DNA of 54,611 nucleotides from Candidatus Uhrbacteria bacterium (GTDB taxonomy: Bacteria > Patescibacteriota > Patescibacteriia > UBA9934). Shown here piece by piece: positions 1 to 8,088 of the stretch; within the stretch, counting starts at the first letter, position 1, and each line of letters begins with the position of its first letter. The stretch spans positions 1-54,611 of the forward strand of contig CALRHV010000006.1 in NCBI GenBank assembly GCA_943359525.1, read 5' to 3'. The translations under genes and the position numbers were made by a program. The notes under the pieces were generated by a model, which saw nothing but the letters and a program-made list of their open reading frames with translations, did no database searches and was not told the origin of the DNA.

Positions 1-533
1 TTACGCAACGCCTGGCTCATCAATCGGGCTTGCAGTCCCATGTGCGAGTCACCCATGTCACCTTCAATTTCCGCCTTCGGTACAAGAGCCGCAACAGAGT
101 CGATCACCACCACGTCGATCGCGTTCGACCGAACGAGTGTTTCCACGATTTCTAGCGCCTGTTCTCCAGTATCCGGCTGCGAGATAAACAATTCGTCGAT
201 GTTCACGCCAACTTTTCGTGCGTAGTCTGGATCCATGGCGTGCTCGGCATCCACGAACGCCGCGATGCCGCCCTGCTTCTGGCACTCTGCAATGATGTGT
301 TGTGCGAGCGTGGTTTTTCCAGACGATTCTGGACCGTAGATTTCGACCACACGACCTCGCGGGACGCCAAGCGCGCCGAGTGCAAGATCGAGAGAAAGAC
401 ATCCCGTTGGAATCGCATCGATGTTTGTAGCTTTCTGATCACCAAGTTTCATGATTGACCCTTCCCCAAACCGCTGCTTGATCTGCCCGATGGCCGCATT
501 CGCAGCAGTCATCCTCGCGTTCTCCTTTGCCAT
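1..533 (-). CDS. recA: RecA recombinase (3' part outside window)
   Basis: ATP-dependent strand-exchange protein of homologous recombination and SOS induction. About 177 codons are present; the C-terminal half lies beyond the left edge. Visible: the N-terminal [11 protein letters not shown] stretch, Walker [10 protein letters not shown] near residue 67 and the Walker B region [12 protein letters not shown] near 142. Translated by hand, because the ORF track lists only shadow frames here. Two starts compete. ATG at 533 (MAKENARM) lies 7 nt after a -10-like TACATA, giving a leaderless message as for several neighbours. ATG at 512 has AAGGAG 9 nt upstream. I prefer 533 but cannot exclude 512. The family assignment is secure. 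Confidence 0.97.
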   Translation of the reverse strand, partial: MAKENARMTAANAAIGQIKQRFGEGSIMKLGDQKATNIDAIPTGCLSLDLALGALGVPRGRVVEIYGPESSGKTTLAQHIIAECQKQGGIAAFVDAEHAMDPDYARKVGVNIDELFISQPDTGEQALEIVETLVRSNAIDVVVIDSVAALVPKAEIEGDMGDSHMGLQARLMSQALR

Positions 534-540
534 ACACTTT

Positions 541-569
541 TATGTAGATGATTCAGCACGTCCGCTCAA
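541..569 (-). promoter_or_regulatory. Putative recA promoter
   Basis: On the minus strand TTGAGC (564-569) and TACATA (541-546) are separated by 17 nt, and the -10 ends 7 nt before the ATG at 533. The -10 is a weak match. No clear LexA-type palindrome is visible between the upstream gene and recA. Confidence 0.4.
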
Positions 570-596
570 AAGCGAACACCTACCGAACAGTCTACA

Positions 597-1319
597 CTAC
601 TTCGAAACGAAGCTCACCTCAGATATCCCCATAACTTCCCCACCGTCTTTCTCGTCAAACACAACTCTGCGATATTCCGTGGCTTTTTGCGAGTAGCGAC
701 GCGTTCCTTCCACGGTGATGACGTTCAGTCCAAGCGAAAGATCCACGGTTGTCGTAAATGTCTTGTCGTCATTCACCACCACCTGGTGCCCGTTCACCAT
801 CAGCATCACGTCGTCATTCTCAACTCTACCGTGAACCGCAACAAGCGCATTGTCTGCCGCAAAACCATCAACAGGGCTTTCGATAACAATATGCGGCGGA
901 CGAAGCATGCCCCCAACCTGCCAAAGAAAATACCCAACGAACAAGGTTCCAATAGCCGCGATGGAAGAAAATTTAAGAAAGGATGCCGACGAAAATAGCC
1001 AGGATCGTTTAACACGCTGCCGAGGCAAGCGATGCGGCGCAAGCAAATCCGTTCGTCCACTTTCTTGTTCGTACAGCTCCAGGAAATACGTTTCATCGGC
1101 GCCGAGCACTCGCGCGTAGGCTCTGATAAAGTTTCGCGTATACAACGGCTCTGGAAGTTCGTCGTATCGACCACGTTCCAGTGCCTCAAGATATCGCTTT
1201 TGAATGTGCGTCGTCTCCTCGAGCATCACAAAACTGATCGCCTGCCCACGCCGAAGCGCCCGGAGCTTTTCTCCGAGCGTTTGCGGGACACGATCGAGCT
1301 TTCTCATGACGAAAACCAT
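597..1319 (-). CDS. RodZ-like HTH membrane protein
   Basis: 240-aa single-pass protein with the RodZ architecture. A Cro-type HTH (HTH_25-like) spans about residues 14-75 (LGEKLRALRRGQAISFVMLEE). A basic linker, one membrane helix at about 110-137 and an external beta-rich domain (IVIESPVDGFAADNALVAVHG) resembling bacterial Ig/glucodextranase-B folds follow. RodZ links MreB to the cell-wall machinery; no mreB is in the window, so the role is inferred from architecture only. Its start is 1 nt from the ftsK stop, so it is probably cotranscribed downstream of ftsK. A second ATG 12 nt downstream (MRKLDRV) is an alternative start. Confidence 0.75.
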   Translation of the reverse strand: MVFVMRKLDRVPQTLGEKLRALRRGQAISFVMLEETTHIQKRYLEALERGRYDELPEPLYTRNFIRAYARVLGADETYFLELYEQESGRTDLLAPHRLPRQRVKRSWLFSSASFLKFSSIAAIGTLFVGYFLWQVGGMLRPPHIVIESPVDGFAADNALVAVHGRVENDDVMLMVNGHQVVVNDDKTFTTTVDLSLGLNVITVEGTRRYSQKATEYRRVVFDEKDGGEVMGISEVSFVSK

Positions 1320-1320
1320 A

Positions 1321-3582
1321 CTAGAGCTTCACTTCTTTATCGACGTCTTCCTCATCTTCTGTGCCAATGTGTGCATTAATCGTTGGCTCGTGATGTTCCT
1401 CCTCGGCAATCTCATCGTCGGCGATTTCTTCGTCCGGAATATCTTCATCGATCTCGGAGCCTGCTGGTGGCCATTCGCTCACAAGAACCTCGCGAGGTTT
1501 TGCGCCGTCTGGCGGACCAACAATACCAAGCTTCTCCATGAGATCGACGATACGCGCAGCACGAGAATACCCCACCTTCATGCGGCGCTGAAGGAACGAT
1601 GTGGAAACTTTTCCGGCGTCGATCGCAATCTCGATGGCATCGTCGAGCAAGGTGTCTTGATCGGCAGCATCGATCGTCACTCCTCCCGATCCCGAACCAC
1701 CTTCCGTAATTTGATAGTTGTAATCTGGTTCACTTTCTTCCTTCAAAAACGCAACAACGCGCTCGATCTCCGATTCTGCGACGTATGCTCCCTGCGCACG
1801 CTTCGGTTTCGATAACTCCGGCGTACTCATCAACATGTCTCCGCGACCGAGCAATTTTTCTGCACCACCAGTATCGAGAATCGTCTTTGAATCCACTTGC
1901 GATGCAACCGCAAACGCCAAACGCGTTGGAATGTTCGCCTTAATGATACCCGTGATGACGTCAACCGATGGGCGCTGAGTTGCAAGGATTAAATGGATAC
2001 CTGCCGCACGAGCCATTTGTGCGATGCGGACAATAACCGCTTCAACATCACGCTTGTTCTGGCTCATCAAATCCGCAAGCTCGTCGATAACGATAACAAT
2101 GCGCGGCATGCGCTCTTTGCTCTTGGCGTTGTACGAATCAATGTCCTTCGCACCAAATTTTGAAAGGTGATCAAGCCTGCGTTCCATTTCGCGCACCGCC
2201 CACTTGAGTGCGTTGATCGCTTCGTCAGCCTTTACGATCGGTGGAATCAAGAGATGCGGAATCCCAGCGTACACCGAAAGCTCAACACGCTTCGGATCCA
2301 CCATGATAAATTTCAGGTCATCAGGACCGTTTTGGTAGAGCAACGAAATAATAATGTCGTTCAAACACACGGATTTTCCGGAACCCGTCGCACCAGCCAC
2401 CAACATGTGTGGCGCACGCTCCACCATCATCATCTGTGTTGCGCCAGTAATATCCTTTCCAAGCGGAACACTAAAGCTCGACTTCCGATGCTTGAACTCC
2501 TTCGATTCCAAAAGCTCTCGAAGACAAACTCGGCCAATCGTCTGATTCGGAACCTCGATTCCGACGAGCGACTTTCCCGGAATTGGTGCCTCGATACGAA
2601 TTGGATGCGCGGCAAGCGCCAACGCCAGATCGTTCTGCAACGCAACGATACGTGCAAGCTTAATTCCCGCTGGTGGTTTAAGCGCGTACTGTGTGACGGT
2701 TGGACCAACACGAACTTCCTCAACCTCAACGTCGATACCAAATTGATGGAGCGTTTTGACGATGAGTTCCGTTCCCCGTTCAAGATCGCCAGATTTTGCC
2801 TCTGAACTCTTCAGCTCAAGAAGTTCAAGCGGAATCTCGATAGTTCGTCGTTCCTTACTCGTCATGACGTGCTCCTGGTTGCCCGTAAAAATCTTTGGAG
2901 CTTTCCTTTTTGTCTCTTCACCATCTTCTTCATCGGTAACCTCTTCATCATCGGACTCCGATTCCACCTCCTGCTCTTCCTCGAGCTTCTTTCGCTCATC
3001 AAACGGAAGATCGTCCTCTTCCTCGTCTTCTTCATCGACCGCCTTACGTTTTACTCCACCAAACAACGTCATCGGAACGTCCAAAATCGACTTCAACGAT
3101 GCATTAAAGAGCAACACGCAAGAAACGGAGAGTAACGCGAGTGCAACGATGAACGCGGCGAACGAGCCCATCGCTCCAACAAGGAACTGCGAAACGAGCA
3201 AACCAACAACGCCACCAGCATTTTTTAGTGCCTCGCCTTTTGTGACGCCATGGGCAAAAAGCATGTTCAGCATGCCGTTGAGTGAAATCAAGAGGAGGAG
3301 GAACGATCCCGCACCACGGAACGTAATCAATTGCTTATCGCGAAGCACCACGTCCGCAGCAACCAAAAAGAAAATCACCGGAACAATGACACGAGCAAAA
3401 CCAAGAAGCGACGCAAGGCTGCCATCGATCCATGCGCCAACGTTGCCAGCAAACCCAAAAAAACTTAACGCGAGCACCGCGCCAAGCGCCGCAAGCACAA
3501 TAGCCATCACACTTTGCCGAACATCGTCGCCCATGAGGGGCTCGTCAATTTCCACCGCAGATTTTTTGTGCTTTTTTGCCAT
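1321..3582 (-). CDS. ftsK: FtsK/SpoIIIE DNA translocase
   Basis: Septum-anchored DNA pump for chromosome segregation, 753 aa. Several membrane helices occupy about residues 24-165. A strongly acidic linker (about 180-235) replaces the usual Pro/Gln linker. The motor carries Walker A GATGSGKSV near 397-405 and Walker B IVIVIDELADLM near 495. A gamma winged-helix domain (FLQRRMKVGYSRAARIVDLM) sits near 640-690 and would read KOPS-like sites. The C-terminus ends in an unusual second acidic tail (DEDIPDEEIADDEIAEEE). The track ORF starts at 3837 but overlaps gene 3683; I chose ATG 3582 (MAKKHKKSAV), the first codon before a family-like N-terminus. Confidence 0.95.
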   Translation of the reverse strand: MAKKHKKSAVEIDEPLMGDDVRQSVMAIVLAALGAVLALSFFGFAGNVGAWIDGSLASLLGFARVIVPVIFFLVAADVVLRDKQLITFRGAGSFLLLLISLNGMLNMLFAHGVTKGEALKNAGGVVGLLVSQFLVGAMGSFAAFIVALALLSVSCVLLFNASLKSILDVPMTLFGGVKRKAVDEEDEEEDDLPFDERKKLEEEQEVESESDDEEVTDEEDGEETKRKAPKIFTGNQEHVMTSKERRTIEIPLELLELKSSEAKSGDLERGTELIVKTLHQFGIDVEVEEVRVGPTVTQYALKPPAGIKLARIVALQNDLALALAAHPIRIEAPIPGKSLVGIEVPNQTIGRVCLRELLESKEFKHRKSSFSVPLGKDITGATQMMMVERAPHMLVAGATGSGKSVCLNDIIISLLYQNGPDDLKFIMVDPKRVELSVYAGIPHLLIPPIVKADEAINALKWAVREMERRLDHLSKFGAKDIDSYNAKSKERMPRIVIVIDELADLMSQNKRDVEAVIVRIAQMARAAGIHLILATQRPSVDVITGIIKANIPTRLAFAVASQVDSKTILDTGGAEKLLGRGDMLMSTPELSKPKRAQGAYVAESEIERVVAFLKEESEPDYNYQITEGGSGSGGVTIDAADQDTLLDDAIEIAIDAGKVSTSFLQRRMKVGYSRAARIVDLMEKLGIVGPPDGAKPREVLVSEWPPAGSEIDEDIPDEEIADDEIAEEEHHEPTINAHIGTEDEEDVDKEVKL

Positions 3583-3612
3583 AGCGAAACAGAATGCGGT
3601 TGCAATAGCTCT

Positions 3613-3663
3613 ATTGTACATCAACTCCGTTTCTTTGACTTTTTCCCGTTTTACGCGTTTAAT
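3613..3663. promoter_or_regulatory. Back-to-back promoters ftsK / gene 3683
   Basis: Plus strand: TTGACT (3635-3640), 17 nt, TTTAAT (3658-3663) in front of gene 3683. Minus strand: TACAAT (complement of 3613-3618) about 30 nt before the ftsK ATG; its -35 would fall on 3636-3641, the same bases used as the plus-strand -35, and is poor (AAGTCA). The plus promoter is the better match. Confidence 0.5.
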
Positions 3664-3682
3664 AAGGCACCGGAGGTTCTTC

Positions 3683-4189
3683 ATGGTTCTCACCGCTTCT
3701 CTTCCCTCGGCGTTCGAAGCAGCGCAATTGTTCGCCCGCAACCAGTCCGCGCACGAATTCGCTGGCTGGTCGTCCTTCCTCATCTCGGCACCTCGCCCGA
3801 TCATCCACGGAATCTGGCGGCTTATGTCGCCCGGCATTCAGGTGATGCTCCTGGAAGCGTTCCCCTGCGATGGCAATCCGCCACTGATGCCACTCGTTCG
3901 TCCCATGGGCATTAAACTTCTCAAGGGCAAGTGCGAAACCGGAATCGTCATCACACAGGCACCCGTCTACGGCATGGACTCGGTCATCTCGGCCGGAGAG
4001 ACATCTCTGCTGAAGATCCCCGGAACACACTATCGCATCAACCCGATCGAAGATTCCTGCATCTTCCTCGTCGTGCGATTGCCGCCATTCCCGGAGGCGA
4101 TCGCCTCAAGGCCTCGCCGGATCGAGCAACTCGACCCCAGGAATCTGTCCTTCTTCAAGGGAGTGGCTCAACGGCTCCTCGCAGACTGA
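3683..4189 (+). CDS. Hypothetical protein, cupin-like C-terminal half
   Basis: 168 aa, not recognised as a named family. The start is well supported: CGGAGG (3671-3676) lies 6 nt before the ATG, although the track ORF is opened 900 nt earlier in the shadow of ftsK. There is no signal peptide or membrane helix. The segment from about residue 90 (VITQAPVYGMDSVISAGETSLLKIPGTHYR, read in parts) alternates beta strands and turns like a cupin barrel, but the metal-binding His pattern is not obvious. Codon use is rich in C/G at third positions, unlike ftsK. It is a single-gene unit divergent from ftsK with its own promoter. Function unknown. Confidence 0.75.
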   Translation: MVLTASLPSAFEAAQLFARNQSAHEFAGWSSFLISAPRPIIHGIWRLMSPGIQVMLLEAFPCDGNPPLMPLVRPMGIKLLKGKCETGIVITQAPVYGMDSVISAGETSLLKIPGTHYRINPIEDSCIFLVVRLPPFPEAIASRPRRIEQLDPRNLSFFKGVAQRLLAD

Positions 4190-4246
4190 TTTTGATCAAC
4201 GCTCACCGCCACGCCAACGCCGCACGCTCAGCGCCTCACTTCCGAA

Positions 4247-4265
4247 GCCCGATGCACGATCGGGC
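4247..4265. terminator. Hairpin between gene 3683 and the hydrolase
   Basis: Perfect 7-bp stem GCCCGAT/ATCGGGC with a 5-nt loop, 58 nt after the stop of gene 3683. No T-tract follows directly, so this is a weak or Rho-type end, or only mRNA 3' protection. Confidence 0.35.
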
Positions 4266-4295
4266 GACGAGAATGGGGCGCTGCTGCTTTTCTGC

Positions 4296-4301
4296 TAGGA
4301 T
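4296..4301 (+). promoter_or_regulatory. Extended -10 of a leaderless transcript
   Basis: TGC-TAGGAT ends 6 nt before the ATG of the hydrolase gene, so the transcript would begin at or next to the start codon. No SD is present upstream of that ATG. Confidence 0.5.
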
Positions 4302-4307
4302 ACACCT

Positions 4308-4949
4308 ATGACCAAAGCGATTCTCATTCACGGATACGCTGTCGGCCTCGAAGCCTCCGTATTTCGCAAACCATTCGGCGAACACGCCGGCTTCATCGCG
4401 TTGGATGCCGAAGTACAATCTGGAACCGCGAAAAGTTTTCGATGGTGTAAAAATACTTCTCTCACGATCGGTGCGTGCGTAAATCCTTTGCAATACTTTC
4501 AGCTCTATCGCGACGAAGAACTTCTCACCGAGTCATCGATTACACAGTTTGCGCTTCGCGAGTTCATCGATCACGCAGATGCGACAACAATCATCTGTCA
4601 TTCACTCGGCTGCAGACTCATGATCGGCGCTATGAACGCACACGGCATTCCGGAATCGATCACGAAGATTATTTTTCTCCAAGGCGACGTGCAATCGAGC
4701 GCAACGATTACGAATCCTGCGATTCGAGATCGGATAACCGACGGAACACTCGTCATCGAAAACTATTTCTGCCCGTGGGATCAGAGCCTTCTCTCATCGG
4801 CGATGCTGCATCGTACGAATCGGATCGGATTAATGGGATGGAACGAGATCGGAGTGACGAATGTGTTTTATCCGCTGCTCAAACCGATGAATCTGCACAC
4901 AAGTCTGTTGAGAGATCGGGAGTTTCTTTGCGGGCTCATTAGCGAATAA
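4308..4949 (+). CDS. Alpha/beta hydrolase-like protein
   Basis: 213 aa, soluble. The N-terminus MTKAILIHGYAVG matches the first strand and oxyanion-loop HG of the alpha/beta-hydrolase fold. IICHSLGCRLM near residue 97 is a nucleophile elbow (C-H-S-L-G, Ser as nucleophile). A later Asp and a His near the end (MNLHTSLL) could complete the triad. Resembles RBBP9/YdeN-type serine hydrolases; substrate unknown. The start is fixed by the -10 box 6 nt upstream. Convergent with efp, separated by a bidirectional terminator-like hairpin. Confidence 0.7.
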   Translation: MTKAILIHGYAVGLEASVFRKPFGEHAGFIALDAEVQSGTAKSFRWCKNTSLTIGACVNPLQYFQLYRDEELLTESSITQFALREFIDHADATTIICHSLGCRLMIGAMNAHGIPESITKIIFLQGDVQSSATITNPAIRDRITDGTLVIENYFCPWDQSLLSSAMLHRTNRIGLMGWNEIGVTNVFYPLLKPMNLHTSLLRDREFLCGLISE

Positions 4950-4950
4950 C

Positions 4951-4984
4951 AAGTCCCCCAACACCGGAAGATGAAGGGGGATTT
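4951..4984. terminator. Convergent terminator hydrolase / efp
   Basis: AAGTCCCCC pairs with GGGGGATTT (one G-T pair) around a 16-nt loop in the gap between two converging genes. Short A/T tracts on both sides suggest use in both directions. Confidence 0.55.
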
Positions 4985-5002
4985 GCGCTGTTCGGAACTT
5001 CG

Positions 5003-5569
5003 CTACTTCGCTACCCGTTCCACGTAATCCCCTGTTTCCGTGTTCACGAGAACGTTGTCGCCTTCTTTTACGAAGATTGGCACACGGATCGTCATGCCGT
5101 TGTCCACGGTGGCGTCTTTGAGGACATTTCCGCTGGCGGTGTCGCCCTTTGTTGCGGGTTCAGTTTGCGTAATGGTGTATTGGATCTTCAATGGAAGTTC
5201 GATAGAGATCGCTTTCTCTCCGTGCATGATAACGTTGACGTCCAGACCTTCTTTCAAAAAACGGATGTCGTCGCCAACCATCTCGTTGCTTAACATCACC
5301 TGGTCGAATGTCTGGCCGTCCATGCAGGTGATGGAGTCGGCATCGCTGTAAATAAACTGCATTTTGCGGTTGTTCACCTGTTCAAAGGTGAGGGTTTCTG
5401 CACTCTTGAAGTTATTTTCGATAACTTTTCCCGTTGCAAGCGACTTAATGCGCGTGCGAACGAAAGAGCTTCCCTTTCCTGGCGATACGCGCTGGAAGCT
5501 GTTGACGACCCAAAGATCGCCGTTGAGATTGATCACTGTGCCTTTCTTGATGTCATTTGGTGATGCCAT
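5003..5569 (-). CDS. efp: Translation elongation factor P
   Basis: 188 aa, normal length. EF-P binds between ribosomal P and E sites and rescues stalling at polyproline. The KOW-like N-domain carries the loop SPGKGSSF; Lys32 occupies the position of E. coli Lys34, the residue that is beta-lysylated. Two OB domains follow, ending in GDYVERV. It is the last gene of a minus-strand row that begins with rpsF. The adjacent upstream gene encodes EpmA, which modifies this lysine, so the substrate-enzyme pair is visible in the sequence. The 62-nt spacer contains a palindromic repeat. Confidence 0.97.
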   Translation of the reverse strand: MASPNDIKKGTVINLNGDLWVVNSFQRVSPGKGSSFVRTRIKSLATGKVIENNFKSAETLTFEQVNNRKMQFIYSDADSITCMDGQTFDQVMLSNEMVGDDIRFLKEGLDVNVIMHGEKAISIELPLKIQYTITQTEPATKGDTASGNVLKDATVDNGMTIRVPIFVKEGDNVLVNTETGDYVERVAK

Positions 5570-5577
5570 AAAACCTA

Positions 5578-5610
5578 GATTGCCGCGTCGGATTACCTCC
5601 TCGCAATGAC
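5578..5610. repeat. Palindromic repeat, ATTGC...GCAAT class
   Basis: Starts GATTGCCGCGTCGG and ends CCTCGCAATGAC, the two ends being inverted (ATTGC/GCAAT). This is the pattern of an intergenic repeat common in many unrelated bacterial genomes. It fills most of the epmA-efp spacer. Confidence 0.6.
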
Positions 5611-5631
5611 GGAGGAAACGGGGCTCGATGA

Positions 5632-6603
5632 TTAATATCTGAGCGATGGTGGGAAAAGGTGAACGCTGTCGATGTCATTCGCTCCGGCCAAAAGCATGAT
5701 CAAGCGATCGACGCCCAGTGCATTGCCGCACGTGGGAGAACGCAAGGATGGTAACGCGGCGAGCAAGCCTTCGTCAATTGGGAATACTTCTTTTTTCGCC
5801 ACCCTTCGCTCTTCAGCTTCTAATCCGAATCTTCGTCGCTGTTCTTCTGCATCAGTAAGTTCTGTAAATCCATTACACATCTCGAGCTCCCCAACAAACG
5901 CTTCAAATCGTTCCGCGTAGCGTCCATCGTCGCTTGTTTTTGATAACGACGCGCACGGAACAGGATATTCGCAGAGCATGAATCGACCATGGGTAACGAT
6001 TGTTGGCCAGACAATCGCCTGGAATAATCGATCGATGATTTCATGGACCGGCTCATCAGTTACCGGGTTGGCGACCTCGAACTTCTTGCACGAATCGATG
6101 AGACGTTCGCGATCGTCGTCATGCGGAACAAATCCGAAAATCTTTTCGAACTCGTCGACGTAACTCACACGAACCCATTCATCCGATCGTCCGAGAACCG
6201 CGTTCATCAACTCCCCCGTCTCTGTCATCAAGTCTCGATAATCCTTTCCCTGGTGATACCACTCCAACATCGTAAACTCGATGCTCCAGCGTTGGCCGGG
6301 CATTTCACGATCACGGAATACGGGAGCAAGAGTGAAAATCTTTTCCATTCCCCCGCCGAGAAGCTTCTTCATACTGTACTCAGGGCTCGTGATCAGACCC
6401 ATTCTCGTGGAGTGCGCATTTGGGCCATCGGTGTGCACATCAACCGCAAGTGGCGAGAGATTCGGCTCCATCCCCGGCGACTTCACCACGATTGGTGTAA
6501 CAACCTCGATGTATCCGCGTGAACGAAAAAACTCCCGAATACGATCGGCGGCCGTGTTCCAAAGCTGCGCACGAAGTTCGAGGTCTGATTTTGATAATGG
6601 CAT
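5632..6603 (-). CDS. epmA: EF-P--lysine ligase EpmA (PoxA/GenX)
   Basis: 323 aa, the usual length for EpmA and much shorter than LysRS because the tRNA anticodon domain is absent. Class II synthetase core: motif 2 region RVxR-type FRDREMPGQRWSIEFTMLEWY and motif 3 GNALGVDRLIMLLAGA at the C-terminus. It ligates (beta-)lysine to EF-P. The track ORF starts at 6648, but its first 15 codons (VIPAQAGIH) are an intergenic palindromic repeat read as protein. ATG 6603 (MPLSKSDLEL) is the correct start. The partner EpmB (lysine 2,3-aminomutase) is not in the window, so the lysine form used cannot be told. Confidence 0.92.
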   Translation of the reverse strand: MPLSKSDLELRAQLWNTAADRIREFFRSRGYIEVVTPIVVKSPGMEPNLSPLAVDVHTDGPNAHSTRMGLITSPEYSMKKLLGGGMEKIFTLAPVFRDREMPGQRWSIEFTMLEWYHQGKDYRDLMTETGELMNAVLGRSDEWVRVSYVDEFEKIFGFVPHDDDRERLIDSCKKFEVANPVTDEPVHEIIDRLFQAIVWPTIVTHGRFMLCEYPVPCASLSKTSDDGRYAERFEAFVGELEMCNGFTELTDAEEQRRRFGLEAEERRVAKKEVFPIDEGLLAALPSLRSPTCGNALGVDRLIMLLAGANDIDSVHLFPPSLRY

Positions 6604-6608
6604 AGAGG

Positions 6609-6638
6609 AATGGATCCCCGCCTGCGCGGGGATGACTG
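6609..6638. repeat. Palindromic repeat, ATCCCCGC-N4-GCGGGGAT
   Basis: Perfect 8-bp stem (6614-6621 with 6626-6633) and CTGC loop, flanked by TGG and GACTGAA. Reads as VIPAQAGIH in one frame, the hallmark of a repeat class spread through many bacterial genomes. Sits just upstream of the epmA start. Confidence 0.75.
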
Positions 6639-6682
6639 AATCAAACAAAAGAATGGCTCATCGCCACTCTCTTGCTGAACTA

Positions 6683-6913
6683 TTACACGATTACGAATGG
6701 GAGAAGAGCGACGATACGAGCACGCTTGATCTCGTTGGACACTTCGCGCTGGTGCTTTGCACACACGCCGCTACGCTTGCTTGCAACGATCTTTCCAAAA
6801 GAGGAAAGGAAACGCTTCAAGATTTCCGTGTTTTTATAATCGATCACGGTGTCGCGATTCACACAGAAGTAACAGTACCGTTCTGCCTTATTGTTTGCGG
6901 TTGGATTTGCCAT
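6683..6913 (-). CDS. rpsR: 30S ribosomal protein S18
   Basis: 76 aa, normal length. Conserved core YKNTEILKRFLSSFGKIVASKRSGVCAKHQR contacts S6 and the 16S platform. CYFC near residue 14 and a third Cys in SGVCAKHQ suggest the zinc-binding (C+) paralog. It follows ssb after 6 nt in the classical rpsF-ssb-rpsR order. Confidence 0.95.
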   Translation of the reverse strand: MANPTANNKAERYCYFCVNRDTVIDYKNTEILKRFLSSFGKIVASKRSGVCAKHQREVSNEIKRARIVALLPFVIV

Positions 6914-6919
6914 AGTGGT

Positions 6920-7378
6920 TTAAAATGGAATGTCTTCGAGTTTGATTTCGTCGTCTGGATTTGCGGCTGGCTCGTCGGCCATTGCAACAGCCCCCACGCT
7001 CATTGAAACAGCACCGGATGTTGCACCGCCTGCTATCGGACTGCCACCGCGATCCAACATAATCATGTTTTCAGCGACGACTTCCGTGCGATAACGCTTT
7101 ACTCCGTCTTGTCCGTCCCAATCTCGCGTTTGCATGCGACCATCGATGTAGACTTTTTTGCCTTTCACCAAGTACTGACCGCAGATCTCTCCCAATTTTC
7201 CCCATGCAACGATGTTGTGATAGTCCGGTTGATCTTTCTTTTGCCCACTCGCATCGGTATAGACGCGGTTGGTAGCAATGGAGAAGGAACACACAGACTG
7301 CCCAGTCGTCGTTTTGCGCAATTCAGGATCGCGCGTGAGGTTGCCAATGAGCATGGCCTTATTGAGCGAGTTTGCCAT
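6920..7378 (-). CDS. ssb: Single-stranded DNA-binding protein
   Basis: 152 aa. OB-fold domain at residues 1-110 (NKAMLIGNLTRDPELR, GKKVYIDGRMQTRDW), a short low-complexity Gly/Ala/Met linker, and the conserved acidic tip DDEIKLEDIPF that docks repair and replication partners. The linker is very short compared with proteobacterial SSB. It lies between rpsF and rpsR in one operon. Confidence 0.96.
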   Translation of the reverse strand: MANSLNKAMLIGNLTRDPELRKTTTGQSVCSFSIATNRVYTDASGQKKDQPDYHNIVAWGKLGEICGQYLVKGKKVYIDGRMQTRDWDGQDGVKRYRTEVVAENMIMLDRGGSPIAGGATSGAVSMSVGAVAMADEPAANPDDEIKLEDIPF

Positions 7379-7398
7379 AGAGCGAAATCAACGAGACT

Positions 7399-7890
7399 TT
7401 AGATATTCTTGAGGATATCAGAATCGAGGATTTGGTCGAGCTTGTCGTTGAGCTCAGCGGTGGTGAGCTTTGCTTTTTCAGCGACGGCTACTTCTGCTGG
7501 ACGCTCGGAACGTGTGCGAGGAGCATCTTCACGCTCACCAGCACGGCGACCTTCTGCGTTCAATGGTGGCTGGTACGACGTCATCTTGAACACGGTTGCT
7601 GGAATGCCTTCTGGACGAACGATGATGATGTGGCGGAGCACGTCTTCAGACAATCGGAGATCCTGATCGATCTTTGCAACCTTTTCCTGCAGCGCTTCCA
7701 CGTAGGTAAGGATGTAGGTTCCAAAACGCACTTTGTCGATTGGGTACGCCAACTTAATTTTGCCCAAGTTAGTCGTTTTCTTCACTTCTGCGCCTGCTGC
7801 GGTGAACATTGCTTCGATACCGGTCACCACACCTTCGATCTCAGAATCTGAGAACTTTGGCGGAATAATGGACATGATCTCGTAGATCAT
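7399..7890 (-). CDS. rpsF: 30S ribosomal protein S6
   Basis: 163 aa: S6 ferredoxin-like domain (residues 1-100: MIYEIMSIIPP, GKIKLAYPIDKVRFGTYI, LRHIIIVRPEG) plus an added Arg/Glu-rich and then helical C-terminal tail of about 55 residues. The track ORF starts at 7950, but the first 20 codons are the GC-rich leader hairpin. ATG 7890 matches the family start. First gene of rpsF-ssb-rpsR, probably continuing into epmA-efp. Confidence 0.95.
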   Translation of the reverse strand: MIYEIMSIIPPKFSDSEIEGVVTGIEAMFTAAGAEVKKTTNLGKIKLAYPIDKVRFGTYILTYVEALQEKVAKIDQDLRLSEDVLRHIIIVRPEGIPATVFKMTSYQPPLNAEGRRAGEREDAPRTRSERPAEVAVAEKAKLTTAELNDKLDQILDSDILKNI

Positions 7891-7902
7891 AGAGTTTGCT
7901 CG

Positions 7903-7928
7903 GCCCCGCCGTTCGCGAGCGGCGGGGC
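7903..7928 (-). promoter_or_regulatory. rpsF leader hairpin
   Basis: GCCCCGCCG and CGGCGGGGC form a 9-bp GC stem with an 8-nt loop, 12 nt upstream of the rpsF start inside the predicted leader. In many bacteria an S6:S18 complex binds an rpsF leader through a CCG-bearing stem. This hairpin is well placed and contains CCG, but the full motif is not demonstrable by eye. Confidence 0.4.
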
Positions 7929-7964
7929 GGCCACTAAGGGCCATGGACAAGAATAAGTGCTGGG

Positions 7965-8012
7965 ACTGTAGCCGAGCGAACCCTTTACGTCAAGGTAAAA
8001 AACTGCTAACGT
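7965..8012. promoter_or_regulatory. Overlapping divergent promoters rpsF / kinase
   Basis: Minus strand (rpsF): TTGACG (7988-7993), 17 nt, TACAGT (7965-7970). Plus strand (kinase): TTTACG (7984-7989), 17 nt with TGC, TAACGT (8007-8012). The two -35 boxes share bases, so polymerase can probably occupy only one at a time. Confidence 0.55.
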
Positions 8013-8088
8013 CAGCCCTTCGCTGCGTTCGCCCTTTACGGCTGATGCGCGGCGAATCCAAGAACTCTTTCACATCATGGAGGCCCCA

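Noticed and set aside
564-600. LexA box before recA
   Set aside because: CGAAC words are present but not as an inverted pair with proper spacing.
2756-3682. Long plus-strand reading frame rich in Ser opposite ftsK
   Set aside because: Antisense shadow of the acidic ftsK linker; the real gene in that frame starts at 3683 with its own SD.
6604-6648. N-terminal extension of EpmA (VIPAQAGIH)
   Set aside because: Read-through of an intergenic palindromic repeat; the family start is at 6603.
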